Shown here: piece after piece, positions 44,303 through 52,295 of the stretch | Layout: each line of letters begins with the position of its first letter | How positions within the stretch are numbered: the stretch's first letter is position 1 | Source: Allobosea sp. Root483D1 | Lineage (GTDB): Bacteria; Pseudomonadota; Alphaproteobacteria; Rhizobiales; Beijerinckiaceae | Direction: 5' to 3' | Assembly: GCF_001429505.1 (NCBI RefSeq) | Contig: NZ_LMJW01000004.1 | Coordinates: 262,835 to 326,834 of the forward strand | Length of the DNA stretch: 64,000 nucleotides | Translations under genes and position numbers: made by a program | Notes under the pieces: model-generated | What the model was told of the DNA's origin: nothing | Database searches by the model: none | What the model saw: only the letters and a program-made list of their open reading frames with translations

Positions 44303-46956
44303 TTCTTGTCTCCGAGCGCGGCCATCTTGGCGAGCAGGCCGGCCATCAGCCGGCCGCAGGCGCGTCCGCCGGTTTCCCGCGTATGCGAGACCAGGCAGGT
44401 GAAGGCGACGCGCTTGTGCCCCGCGACATTGTCCATCCAGCCGGCGAACCAGGCCGAGTTCATGCCTTCGACGGTGTCGGCCGTACCGGTCTTGCCGAAG
44501 ATGCGTCGGCGGATATCCGGCGGCAGCGAGGCCATCACGCCGGCGGCGGTGCCGCCCGGGGAGTTGACCACGCCGTAGAGGCCGCGCTGGGCGTCGTCGA
44601 GGAAGGGTTCGGCCTGGCGCGGGTCCATGCCGGGGATCACCGGCTTGCCCTCGTTCGGCAGCGGCGTCTCCGCCACGTCCGAGACCGGCTTCAGCACGCG
44701 CGGCTGGATGACCTTGCGAGCGCCGACCGAGCCATAGATCGAGGCCATCGCAATCGGGGTCGCGCGCACGCCCTGGCCGTAGGAGTTGGTCGCGAGGTCG
44801 ATGCGCCTGGCATTGCGCTTGTCCTCGACCGCGAGATCGAGCGCCTCGCCGGTCAGCCGCTGTGCGCCCGGTACGATGCCGCGTGTCAGGTCGATGCCGG
44901 GCTGGGCAAGGCTGCCCGGCTGGGTGATCGGGTAGAGATGCTCGGTCAGCTCGGCCAGGATCGTGCCGGTGCGGCCGGGAACGGTCGTGGCGCGGCCGCC
45001 GACCTTGCGCCCGTCCATGGTCAGCGCCATGCCGGCGAACCACAGGTTCGACGACTTGATCAACGCTTCGCAGAAGCCGATCTGGGCGCCGCGGCCGCCA
45101 TCGGGGCAGCCGCTTTGCGCCGGCGCCAGGATGCCGTAGTTGAAGCCGGCGCCGCCATAGTTGGCGATCGGCACGCCGTCGACATTGAGGCCGCCGCCGC
45201 CCGCTATGCCGAAGATCTGCGCCTGCTGAGCCGGCGGCATGCGGCCCATGATCATGTCGGCGAAGCGCGGCTGCTCGCGCACCGCCAGGATGCTGGCGAG
45301 ACCGGTGACCAGCTTGAAGGTCGAACCCGGCATGGTGTGGACGTCGCCGGCGCGCCAGCCATGGCCGGCGAGCGGCGAGTCGCTGTCGCGCCCGGTCGAG
45401 AGCGCCTGGATGTCCCAGCTGTGCATGCCCGGCACGAAATCGGGCCAGCTCGCGAGGCCGAGCAGCGAGCCCGGCTCGTCGCCGGCATCCATCAGCAGCA
45501 CGACGGCGCGGCCGTCGCCCTGGTCCGGCGGCTCCTGCTCGGGGGCGAGGTTGACCGGCAGCGGGCCTGGCTTGCGCGGCCGCTTTCCGCGGCCGAGGCG
45601 CTCGCCCATATGCTCGTAGACCGCCTCCTGCACCAGCTTCTGCAGGCGGGGCTCGATCGTCAGCGTCAGGTTCTCGCGGGTACGGGCCCGGCCGAGCGCG
45701 GCCGAGAGCGAGCCGACGTCGCCGGCGCCGTAGCCGATCATCGCGGTCAGGCCGAGCTCGTCGACGATCGGTAGCGGCACGCCGTTGTTGTCGAGCGCCG
45801 GCGTGCCGTCGGCGAAGAAGAGGGCGCGGGCAGCGCCGGTGCGCCGCTGGGTGACCGCGCCGCGCCAGCCGAGTTCGCAGACCAGTTTGGTCTTGGCCCG
45901 CTCGCAATCGGCCTCGATATGCGAGGAGCGCCAGAGCTTGACCTTGCCGTCCTCGCTCTGGACGCTGGGTCCGCCGAGGATTTCACGGGCGCGCGGCGGC
46001 ACCGCCCGGACCGGCTGGCCCTCGAAGCCGATCTCGACGTCGCGGCGGCGCGCGCCGGTGATGGTAAAGCGCCAGCCATGCGGCAGGCCCTGCTGGGCCT
46101 CCTCGGCGCAGGTGGCGAACTCGTCGCTGTCGGAGCAGATGCGCTCGGCCGCGATGGCAAGGCCGGCGATGCGCACGGTCTGCTCGTCGCGCTTAGGATC
46201 GAGATTGACCCGCTCATTGCCGACGACGATGCGCGCCGGCTCGAGGATCATGTCGACGGTGACGCGGCGATTGCCGGGGGGGAGCCGTGTCGAGAGCACG
46301 AGCCGGTCATCCGGCGCCCGCAGGGGGCCGAACAGGGCCCAGTCGGAGAGCTGGTTGGCCCGGCGCTTGGCGAAATCGGCGAAGTCGCGCGGCGGCGGCA
46401 CCGCGTTCGGCATCACGTTGAGCGGCGCGGCGAGGTCGGTGGTCTGGGCGACGCGGGCGGTCCAGCCCGACGGACGGCAGCCAGCCGGCACCACCGGCAA
46501 CGTCAATGGCGTGCCGTCGGCGCAGCGTCGGTCGGGCGCGCGGTCGTCGCGGGCGGCGGCGATCAGGAAGGAGTTGTTCCAGGCCAGCATCTCCGAGCGG
46601 ATCTGCTGGCCGGCGGGCAGATTGCAGAGCCGGTCGAGCAGCGTGCGCGAGAACTCCTTGGCGCCCTGCGGCGTCGGCAGGGTCAGCGAGGCGTCGTAGA
46701 GCGCTTCGCAGGGTTGCGAGCGGATGACCGGCCCGGCCGGATCCAGCCAGATCAGCCCGGTCGCGACGCCCTGCTGGAACAGGTCCTCGTTCGAGCGGCT
46801 GGTCTCGGTGAAGTCGGGCTGCTTGATCCAGGCGCGGCTGGCGGCGAGTTCGCCGATCAGCCCGCCCGAGAGCCAGAGGAAGCCGACGATGGTGACGGTG
46901 CCGACCGTGACGGCGGTGACGCTGCGCTTCAGGCCGCGGAAGAGCGGATGGCTCAT
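44299..46956 (-). CDS. Class B-type penicillin-binding protein (transpeptidase) with long N-terminal extension
   Basis: PBP transpeptidases cross-link peptidoglycan peptides. The 885-residue protein has one N-terminal membrane anchor (about 12-32) and all three active-site motifs: STFK at 545-548 (nucleophile Ser545), SSN at 635-637 and KTGT at 822-825. Around them are typical class B segments, for example MPGSTFKLVTGLAS. The first 430 residues contain no glycosyltransferase-51 signature and several cysteines; they are unlike the usual PBP dimerisation module. It overlaps the SEDS gene (GTGA) and the preceding 495-residue gene (ATGA), so a stable SEDS-PBP complex is likely. GGAGG precedes its start. 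Confidence 0.9.
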   Translation of the reverse strand: MSHPLFRGLKRSVTAVTVGTVTIVGFLWLSGGLIGELAASRAWIKQPDFTETSRSNEDLFQQGVATGLIWLDPAGPVIRSQPCEALYDASLTLPTPQGAKEFSRTLLDRLCNLPAGQQIRSEMLAWNNSFLIAAARDDRAPDRRCADGTPLTLPVVPAGCRPSGWTARVAQTTDLAAPLNVMPNAVPPPRDFADFAKRRANQLSDWALFGPLRAPDDRLVLSTRLPPGNRRVTVDMILEPARIVVGNERVNLDPKRDEQTVRIAGLAIAAERICSDSDEFATCAEEAQQGLPHGWRFTITGARRRDVEIGFEGQPVRAVPPRAREILGGPSVQSEDGKVKLWRSSHIEADCERAKTKLVCELGWRGAVTQRRTGAARALFFADGTPALDNNGVPLPIVDELGLTAMIGYGAGDVGSLSAALGRARTRENLTLTIEPRLQKLVQEAVYEHMGERLGRGKRPRKPGPLPVNLAPEQEPPDQGDGRAVVLLMDAGDEPGSLLGLASWPDFVPGMHSWDIQALSTGRDSDSPLAGHGWRAGDVHTMPGSTFKLVTGLASILAVREQPRFADMIMGRMPPAQQAQIFGIAGGGGLNVDGVPIANYGGAGFNYGILAPAQSGCPDGGRGAQIGFCEALIKSSNLWFAGMALTMDGRKVGGRATTVPGRTGTILAELTEHLYPITQPGSLAQPGIDLTRGIVPGAQRLTGEALDLAVEDKRNARRIDLATNSYGQGVRATPIAMASIYGSVGARKVIQPRVLKPVSDVAETPLPNEGKPVIPGMDPRQAEPFLDDAQRGLYGVVNSPGGTAAGVMASLPPDIRRRIFGKTGTADTVEGMNSAWFAGWMDNVAGHKRVAFTCLVSHTRETGGRACGRLMAGLLAKMAALGDKK

Positions 46957-48440
46957 GGCGTCGCCTCCCTGAGCTCGACCACCAGCGGCCCGAGCACGAA
47001 GGGCCCGTTCGCCGGGATGATGCAGGTCCCGGCTGCCTGCGGCTTGCGCCCGCCGAGGAGCCAGATGTCGCCGGCCGATTGCACGGCGACGCCGCTGGGC
47101 GCAGCCGCGATGAAGCCGACCGGGTTGTGATCATAGAGATCGTCGAGCCGCTCGACCACGCCGGAGCCGAACTGGACGCGCACCGCTTCGCCAAGCCAGT
47201 CGAAGGTGCCGTAGCCGCGCGAGGACTGGTCCGGGCCGAAGGCGATCGCGGTCTGCTCGCGCGGCAAGCCGATATAGCCGAACTCGCCATCCTCAAGCAT
47301 CAGCAGCGAGCGGCGGCGCCCGTCGAAGCTCATGCTCTCCGCCCGGAACTCGCCACTGGGCCGGCTGTAGCGCAGTTCCCGTCGGTCGTAGCGGCGGGCG
47401 TCGCGGCCCTGCACGACGATGCTGTCGCGCTGCGCCAGCATGGCCGACGACATCAATCGCCCGCCATGGCTGCGCTCCACCCAGTAGCGCGCCAGGCGCC
47501 GGCCGCCGAAATTCTCGGGGATGGCGAGGCCGACCACGGCGAGATGCGGGCCCTTTGGCGGTTGCGCCTGCAGGCGGCTCGGCCTGCGGTCGAGGGTGAC
47601 GTCGACCAGGCCGAGCGAAACGCGTCCGACCTGCGGGCGTACGCCGAGGATCTCAAAGCGGGCGTCGACATTGCCGCCGGGCAGCGCCAGCGTCTCGACC
47701 TGGATCGCCTGGGCGCGTGCCTCCGGCGTCTGCGGCAAAGCGGTGAGCAGCGGCAGGCCGCCGGCATCGCGGGCGGAGGCGTCGACTGGATAGCGGCCGA
47801 GGAAGAAGATCGTGCCGCCCGGCAGGTCGGGATGCACGGCCGGCGTCAGCATCTCGCTGCGCGAAAAGGCGAAGCGTGCCTGGCCGGAATAGAGCCCGCC
47901 CGCCGTGTTGACGCCGATGATCGGCTGGCCGATCGCGGTCTCCGCATCCTGCCGGATGACCACTTCGCCATGCGGCAGCCGGTTGTCGGCGGGCGGGGCG
48001 TAGACGCCATGGCCGAGATAGACCGCGACCGGCGCGGTCGCATGCAGGCTCTGCTCGACATGGACGGTGACGCCGATATCGGGGTCGATCACGTCGCGGA
48101 AACGCTGCTCGATCCGGTCGGCGAGGAAGCGGCCGAGCTCCTGCGCGCCCGGCAGTGCCTCGGCGGTCAGCACCACCAGCGAGGTGAAGGGCACGTCGAT
48201 CGGCTGCGGGCCGCTGCCGCCATCGGTCAGCGCGATGCTGCGATGGCGATCGATCAGGTCTTCCAGCGAGGCCTTGCCGTCCTTGGTCGGTTGCCCGCCC
48301 GCCATCAGGCTGAAGACAGGCTTGCGCCAGAGGTTCTCGATGCCGGGCATGGCCTCGCCCGGCTCGCCGGCGACGGCGCGCAGGCTGGTCAGCCGCCGCG
48401 GGTCGTGCATCACCAGGTCCATGAGATCGGGCAGGGCCAT
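46953..48440 (-). CDS. Protein of unknown function coupled to the PBP-SEDS pair
   Basis: I do not recognise this 495-residue protein. It lacks a signal peptide and membrane segments and appears beta-rich, with many short Gly/Pro turns. Segments such as HGEVVIRQDAETAIGQPIIG and GPFVLGPLVVELREATP at the C-terminus look like repeated beta sandwiches. Its stop overlaps the PBP start (ATGA), so it is made with the PBP and SEDS proteins. The 315 bp upstream separate it from the actin-like ATPase gene and contain a palindromic repeat. Confidence 0.6.
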   Translation of the reverse strand: MALPDLMDLVMHDPRRLTSLRAVAGEPGEAMPGIENLWRKPVFSLMAGGQPTKDGKASLEDLIDRHRSIALTDGGSGPQPIDVPFTSLVVLTAEALPGAQELGRFLADRIEQRFRDVIDPDIGVTVHVEQSLHATAPVAVYLGHGVYAPPADNRLPHGEVVIRQDAETAIGQPIIGVNTAGGLYSGQARFAFSRSEMLTPAVHPDLPGGTIFFLGRYPVDASARDAGGLPLLTALPQTPEARAQAIQVETLALPGGNVDARFEILGVRPQVGRVSLGLVDVTLDRRPSRLQAQPPKGPHLAVVGLAIPENFGGRRLARYWVERSHGGRLMSSAMLAQRDSIVVQGRDARRYDRRELRYSRPSGEFRAESMSFDGRRRSLLMLEDGEFGYIGLPREQTAIAFGPDQSSRGYGTFDWLGEAVRVQFGSGVVERLDDLYDHNPVGFIAAAPSGVAVQSAGDIWLLGGRKPQAAGTCIIPANGPFVLGPLVVELREATP

Positions 48441-48755
48441 GGCGTCAGCTCACTCGGGCGTGCGGAGGATGGAGGGAAGGGTTCGCGGCGCGCAATCGCC
48501 TTTGCGGGTTCCGGAGCGATTTTCGGAGCCGGACATTATCAAACAAGCGAGTCGTCCCGGGCGGATGAAGGGCGCGGGGAACCCTTCTCCCGTGTGGGAG
48601 AAGGGCAGGGATGAGGGACTGCCCTATCCGCAGAAAGGTGCAACGGCGCCGTCTCGCCCTAGTAATCAGCGGCGGTCCCTCACCCCTGCCTCTCTCCCAT
48701 CCGGGAGAGGGGTTCGCGTCGCGCCTGTCCCCTTCGTATCGATACATGGTCGCGC
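48441..48755. other. 315-bp intergenic region holding a palindromic repeat
   Basis: The gap lies between the ATPase gene and the 495-residue gene, both on the minus strand. About 137 bp of it is the repeat at 48579-48715. The part next to the 495-residue gene (48441-48560) is where a promoter should lie, but no clear -35/-10 pair was seen. No coding sequence is supported. Confidence 0.5.
48579..48715. repeat. Palindromic repeat element with two hairpins
   Basis: The left unit starts GAACCCTTCTCCCGTGTGGG and the reverse complement of the right unit starts GAACCCCTCTCCCGGATGGG; both continue with AGGCAGGG-type sequence and TGAGGGAC. Each unit has its own small hairpin (CTTCTCCC/GGGAGAAG and CTCTCCC/GGGAGAG). 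It is another dispersed repeat of the type common in Hyphomicrobiales. Confidence 0.75.
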
Positions 48756-51700
48756 TCAATAAATCCGCGAGACGCGGTCGTGCTCGATCCGCCAGCAGGC
48801 TTCCCAGCCTTCATTGGCGGCGACCACCGTGACCTTGCGGCTCACCGGCGACAGCACCTCGCTGATGATCTCGCAGACGCCGAAGCCGTCGAGCCCCTCG
48901 CGATGCGCCTCGACGATCGAATCGCCTTCGAGCAGCACCATCGGATCCTGCCCGCCAAGCAGCGGGCGCAGGCGCGACAGCGCCTTGCCCTGCGGGTCGA
49001 GGCCCGGGATCGTGCGCACGAACTGGAAGCGGCGGCCGAGATTGGCGCGCCCGCCGAGGCTCGGCGCCGTCTCGTCGTGCTCGGCATGGACGCGCGCGCC
49101 GGAGGCGATGTCGTAGCCGAGATAATGGATGCGCTCGGCCGCGAATTCGGTGCGCAGGCCGGTGGCGCCGAGATCGCGCATCTGCACCGCCATGGCGGCG
49201 ATGCCGAGCGGGTTCTTGTGCTGGACGGCGCTGCCGGCCATGTCGCCCTCGATGCCGAGGATGGCGGCGCCGGCGATCACCGCCTTCTTCATCGCCGCCG
49301 GCGAGAACGGGCGCTCGAACGGGAAGGCGGCGCGGCTGGCCTCGGCTTCGGCGGCGATCGCCTCGAAGATCGGCGGCCAGAGCGCGGCGCGCCCGGTCGG
49401 CACCATGATCACGGTCGGGCGCCTGACCGGGTTGGGCCCGGCGGCGCGGGCCAGGCGCGGCAGCATGCCGCCGAGCACGGCGCCGATCTCGGTCAGGCGT
49501 TGCGAGGCTTCGCCCGCGCCCGTCTCCAATGCGCTGCGCGAGAGCTTCAGCACGAGCCGGCGCGTGCCGGCCTTGTCGGGCCCGTCGATCGCAAGCTGGA
49601 GGCCCGGCCGCTGCGTCACGTCCGCCAGTGTCGGCTCGTTCTGGGCGACGTAGAGCCCGGCGGGGTCGCCGTCCGGCCTCATCTCGGCAAGGACGAGGTC
49701 AAAGCTCTCATCGGTCGCATCCGTATCCCAGCGATAAGCGCTGCCGGAGGCTTGCGCCTTCTCGCTGAGACGGGTGGCGAGACCAGCCTTGGCCTGTTTC
49801 ACCGCCTGGCGCAGCCAGCTGCGCGCCGCCAGCGCGGCGGCGTCCTCGCGTTGGATGGCGCGGGCGAGCGAGGCCTCGGCGAAGGCCGGCTGCCAGTGGG
49901 CGTCCTGCCCGTCCATCGCCCGGTCGATCAGGGTAGCAGCGATGCCGGTCAGCGCCTCGTCGATCAGGTCGCCGCCGACAGGCAGGCCGAAGGTCGCGAG
50001 CGTCGAATGGTTCAGCCGGTCGCCGTCGCGACGTAGGGACGCGAGCGCGACGTCGCTGGTGCCGCCGCCGATGTCGAGTGTGATCAGCAGCGCCTCGCTT
50101 TGGTCCGGCACGGCGGCGCGCACCTCCGGCAGGCTGGCGACATAGCGCGCCGCCGCGACCGCCTCGGGCACGGTGACGGCCGCATCCGGGAAGCTGGTCG
50201 TACCGGGGAAGAGCCGCTCCAGCCGCTGCGCGAACAGTTCGAGCGCGGCGCGATAGCGCGAGGCGATCTCGTCGCCGATGCCGCTCGGGCAGGAGACCAG
50301 GATGCGCGGGACCACTGGCGGCGGCGCATGGTCCTCGACGCGCAGGCGGTCCTCGCCCAGGCGCAGCACATAAAGATCGACCAGTTCGTCGAGCACGTCG
50401 GCGACCAGCGGCGCGATTTCGACCGTATTGGTGGCGACGACGCGGTCGGTGGCGGCATCGTAGCGATGCACCTGCTCGTTCAGCGTCAGCGAAACGGCGC
50501 CGGAGGTCAGCGCATGCTTGAGCGAGTCGATCCGCTTGCCGCTTTCAGCCAGGCCGGATTGCGGTGGCGGGACGGGTGCCGAGACGTCGTAGCGCCGCGC
50601 GAACGCCTTGAGCCGGCGCGCCACGCTCGCTCGGTCCGAGCCGATCAGGGCGAGGTCCGGGAGGCTGTGCGGCGCATGGTCGGCGCGCAGGTTGTTGCCC
50701 GAATCGAGCCCGACATGGCTCGGGATCAGCGGCGCGGCGCCGGCATCCTGCAGGGCGGCTTCGCCGTGGCGCGGGTCGACATGGGCGGCGAGCCAGGTGC
50801 CCAGTGCCAATGGCCTGATCTCGGTCGCTCGGCCGGCGGCGCGCGGCGCGCCGGACCAGATCGAGGTCGCGGAGGCCCCGAGGTCGATGCAGATCGGCAG
50901 GCGATGGACGCGGCGGCTATAGCGCAGCGGCAGGCTCGCCTGCGCGAAGGCCTGGCCGCCCTCGTCAGCGGACTTGATAGCGAGCAAGATCGTGATCTCG
51001 CCACGCAGCACATTGGCGCCGCTGGTGCGCACGGCGCGCGACAAGGTCGTCGTCAGGTTCTGCATCGGCACGACGGCCCGGCCGCGCCGGCCGAAATCGC
51101 CCTCGCGCACGATCTCGAGCGGGAAGGGCATCGGCGGCTCGGCGATCTCGGTTTCGCCCATCCGGCTGGTGACCTCGACGATCAGCGGCGCGGTCCGGGT
51201 CAGCGGCCAGCGGCGCAGGTCGATCACCAGCCCGTCGCAGCGCACGATCGAGGTCTCGTCGTCCGGGTCGACTTCGGCGTTGAGCCCGCCGGTGATCTCG
51301 AACTGCGCGGCTCCGCCGAGTGGGCAGGTGAAATGCTGCCCCGCGATCGTCAGTGCGACCTCGCCGCGGTTCTGGCTGCGGATCGGCACCGAGCGGGCTT
51401 CGAGCGCGCTCGACCAGGGCTTGGCCGGGCCGTCCGGATCATGGCCTGCACCGTCCTGGCCGACCCAGCCGCCGAGCTTGGCGGTGAGCCTGACCTGCAG
51501 CGGCGCCTTCGGATTGGCCTGGATCGTCTCGTCGACGAAGTCGAGCACGGCGTCGCGCGTCAGCGTCACGTCGAGGCGGACCTCCTGGCCGGCCAGCGCC
51601 GGCGCGTCGGCAAGCCAGATCAGGTGCCGGCTGGTCGAGGTGCCGGCGTCCGGAAAGCGCCGGAGCGAGACCGAATGGTCCATCGGCGCGGCGATGCTGA

Positions 51701-52295
51701 GCGAAAGATGCTGCGCCTTGATGCCGAAGCAGCTCGCTTCGATGGTCAGCCCGCGTCGGCCTTCCAGTACGATGTCGCGGGGGATGTCGATCGCGATCTG
51801 GCTGACGGCGAGCTGCTTGCCGGCCAAAAGCGAATCCAGGTCGATCTCGACCGGCTCGATCCGCCACTCCGGCTGCGAGGCTCCGGCGAGCGCCGCGATC
51901 TTGATGAGGCGTCGCGGCGAGGCGCGGGTGCCGCTCGCGGTCTCGACGATGGTGGAGAAGGCGATCTCGATGCTGGCGTCGCTGTCGACATCGGCCTGGG
52001 CGCGGTGGTTCGCGACCGCGCGCATCACCGCCTCGCGCTTCAGTCCCAGCACCAGCCGCTCGCCGGCCCGGATCGCGGCCTTGTCGAGCAGGGCATTGCC
52101 TTGCAGCCAGCCGATGTCGACGCCGCTCGCAAGGCTCGGCGCATGCGAGACCAGCGAGACCGTCACCGCCTTGACCATGTCCTCCGGCGCCTCGAAGGCG
52201 AGGAGGTCGATCAGCTCGCCGCTGCGGTCGAGCGCGATGGTCGCGGCGAAGCTCCCCAGCCGGGTCTCGAGGTTGTAGCAGGGCAGAGTGGTCAT
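48756..52295 (-). CDS. Hsp70/actin-like ATPase, SrfB-like
   Basis: The 1179-residue protein contains an actin/Hsp70-type nucleotide fold in its second half: phosphate-1 motif ICIDLGASATSIWSG (468-482), connecting segment VPEAVAAARYVA (709-720), phosphate-2 motif LDIGGGTSDVAL (740-751) and an adenosine-like VIMVPTGRAALW near 1000. The first 460 residues are beta-rich and unfamiliar. Size and motif layout resemble the SrfB family (called virulence factor SrfB), whose function is not established; this match is from memory, not a search. No membrane segment is seen. Its start overlaps the stop of the 788-residue gene (ATGA). Confidence 0.7.
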   Translation of the reverse strand: MTTLPCYNLETRLGSFAATIALDRSGELIDLLAFEAPEDMVKAVTVSLVSHAPSLASGVDIGWLQGNALLDKAAIRAGERLVLGLKREAVMRAVANHRAQADVDSDASIEIAFSTIVETASGTRASPRRLIKIAALAGASQPEWRIEPVEIDLDSLLAGKQLAVSQIAIDIPRDIVLEGRRGLTIEASCFGIKAQHLSLSIAAPMDHSVSLRRFPDAGTSTSRHLIWLADAPALAGQEVRLDVTLTRDAVLDFVDETIQANPKAPLQVRLTAKLGGWVGQDGAGHDPDGPAKPWSSALEARSVPIRSQNRGEVALTIAGQHFTCPLGGAAQFEITGGLNAEVDPDDETSIVRCDGLVIDLRRWPLTRTAPLIVEVTSRMGETEIAEPPMPFPLEIVREGDFGRRGRAVVPMQNLTTTLSRAVRTSGANVLRGEITILLAIKSADEGGQAFAQASLPLRYSRRVHRLPICIDLGASATSIWSGAPRAAGRATEIRPLALGTWLAAHVDPRHGEAALQDAGAAPLIPSHVGLDSGNNLRADHAPHSLPDLALIGSDRASVARRLKAFARRYDVSAPVPPPQSGLAESGKRIDSLKHALTSGAVSLTLNEQVHRYDAATDRVVATNTVEIAPLVADVLDELVDLYVLRLGEDRLRVEDHAPPPVVPRILVSCPSGIGDEIASRYRAALELFAQRLERLFPGTTSFPDAAVTVPEAVAAARYVASLPEVRAAVPDQSEALLITLDIGGGTSDVALASLRRDGDRLNHSTLATFGLPVGGDLIDEALTGIAATLIDRAMDGQDAHWQPAFAEASLARAIQREDAAALAARSWLRQAVKQAKAGLATRLSEKAQASGSAYRWDTDATDESFDLVLAEMRPDGDPAGLYVAQNEPTLADVTQRPGLQLAIDGPDKAGTRRLVLKLSRSALETGAGEASQRLTEIGAVLGGMLPRLARAAGPNPVRRPTVIMVPTGRAALWPPIFEAIAAEAEASRAAFPFERPFSPAAMKKAVIAGAAILGIEGDMAGSAVQHKNPLGIAAMAVQMRDLGATGLRTEFAAERIHYLGYDIASGARVHAEHDETAPSLGGRANLGRRFQFVRTIPGLDPQGKALSRLRPLLGGQDPMVLLEGDSIVEAHREGLDGFGVCEIISEVLSPVSRKVTVVAANEGWEACWRIEHDRVSRIY

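Noticed and set aside
46953..48440. FHA domain at the C-terminus of the 495-residue protein
   Set aside because: The C-terminal GPFVLGPLVVEL resembles FHA strands, but the GR and SxxH recognition residues are missing.
48579..48715. CRISPR-like or terminator array
   Set aside because: The two units are inverted, not direct, and there are no regular spacers; it is a dispersed palindromic repeat.
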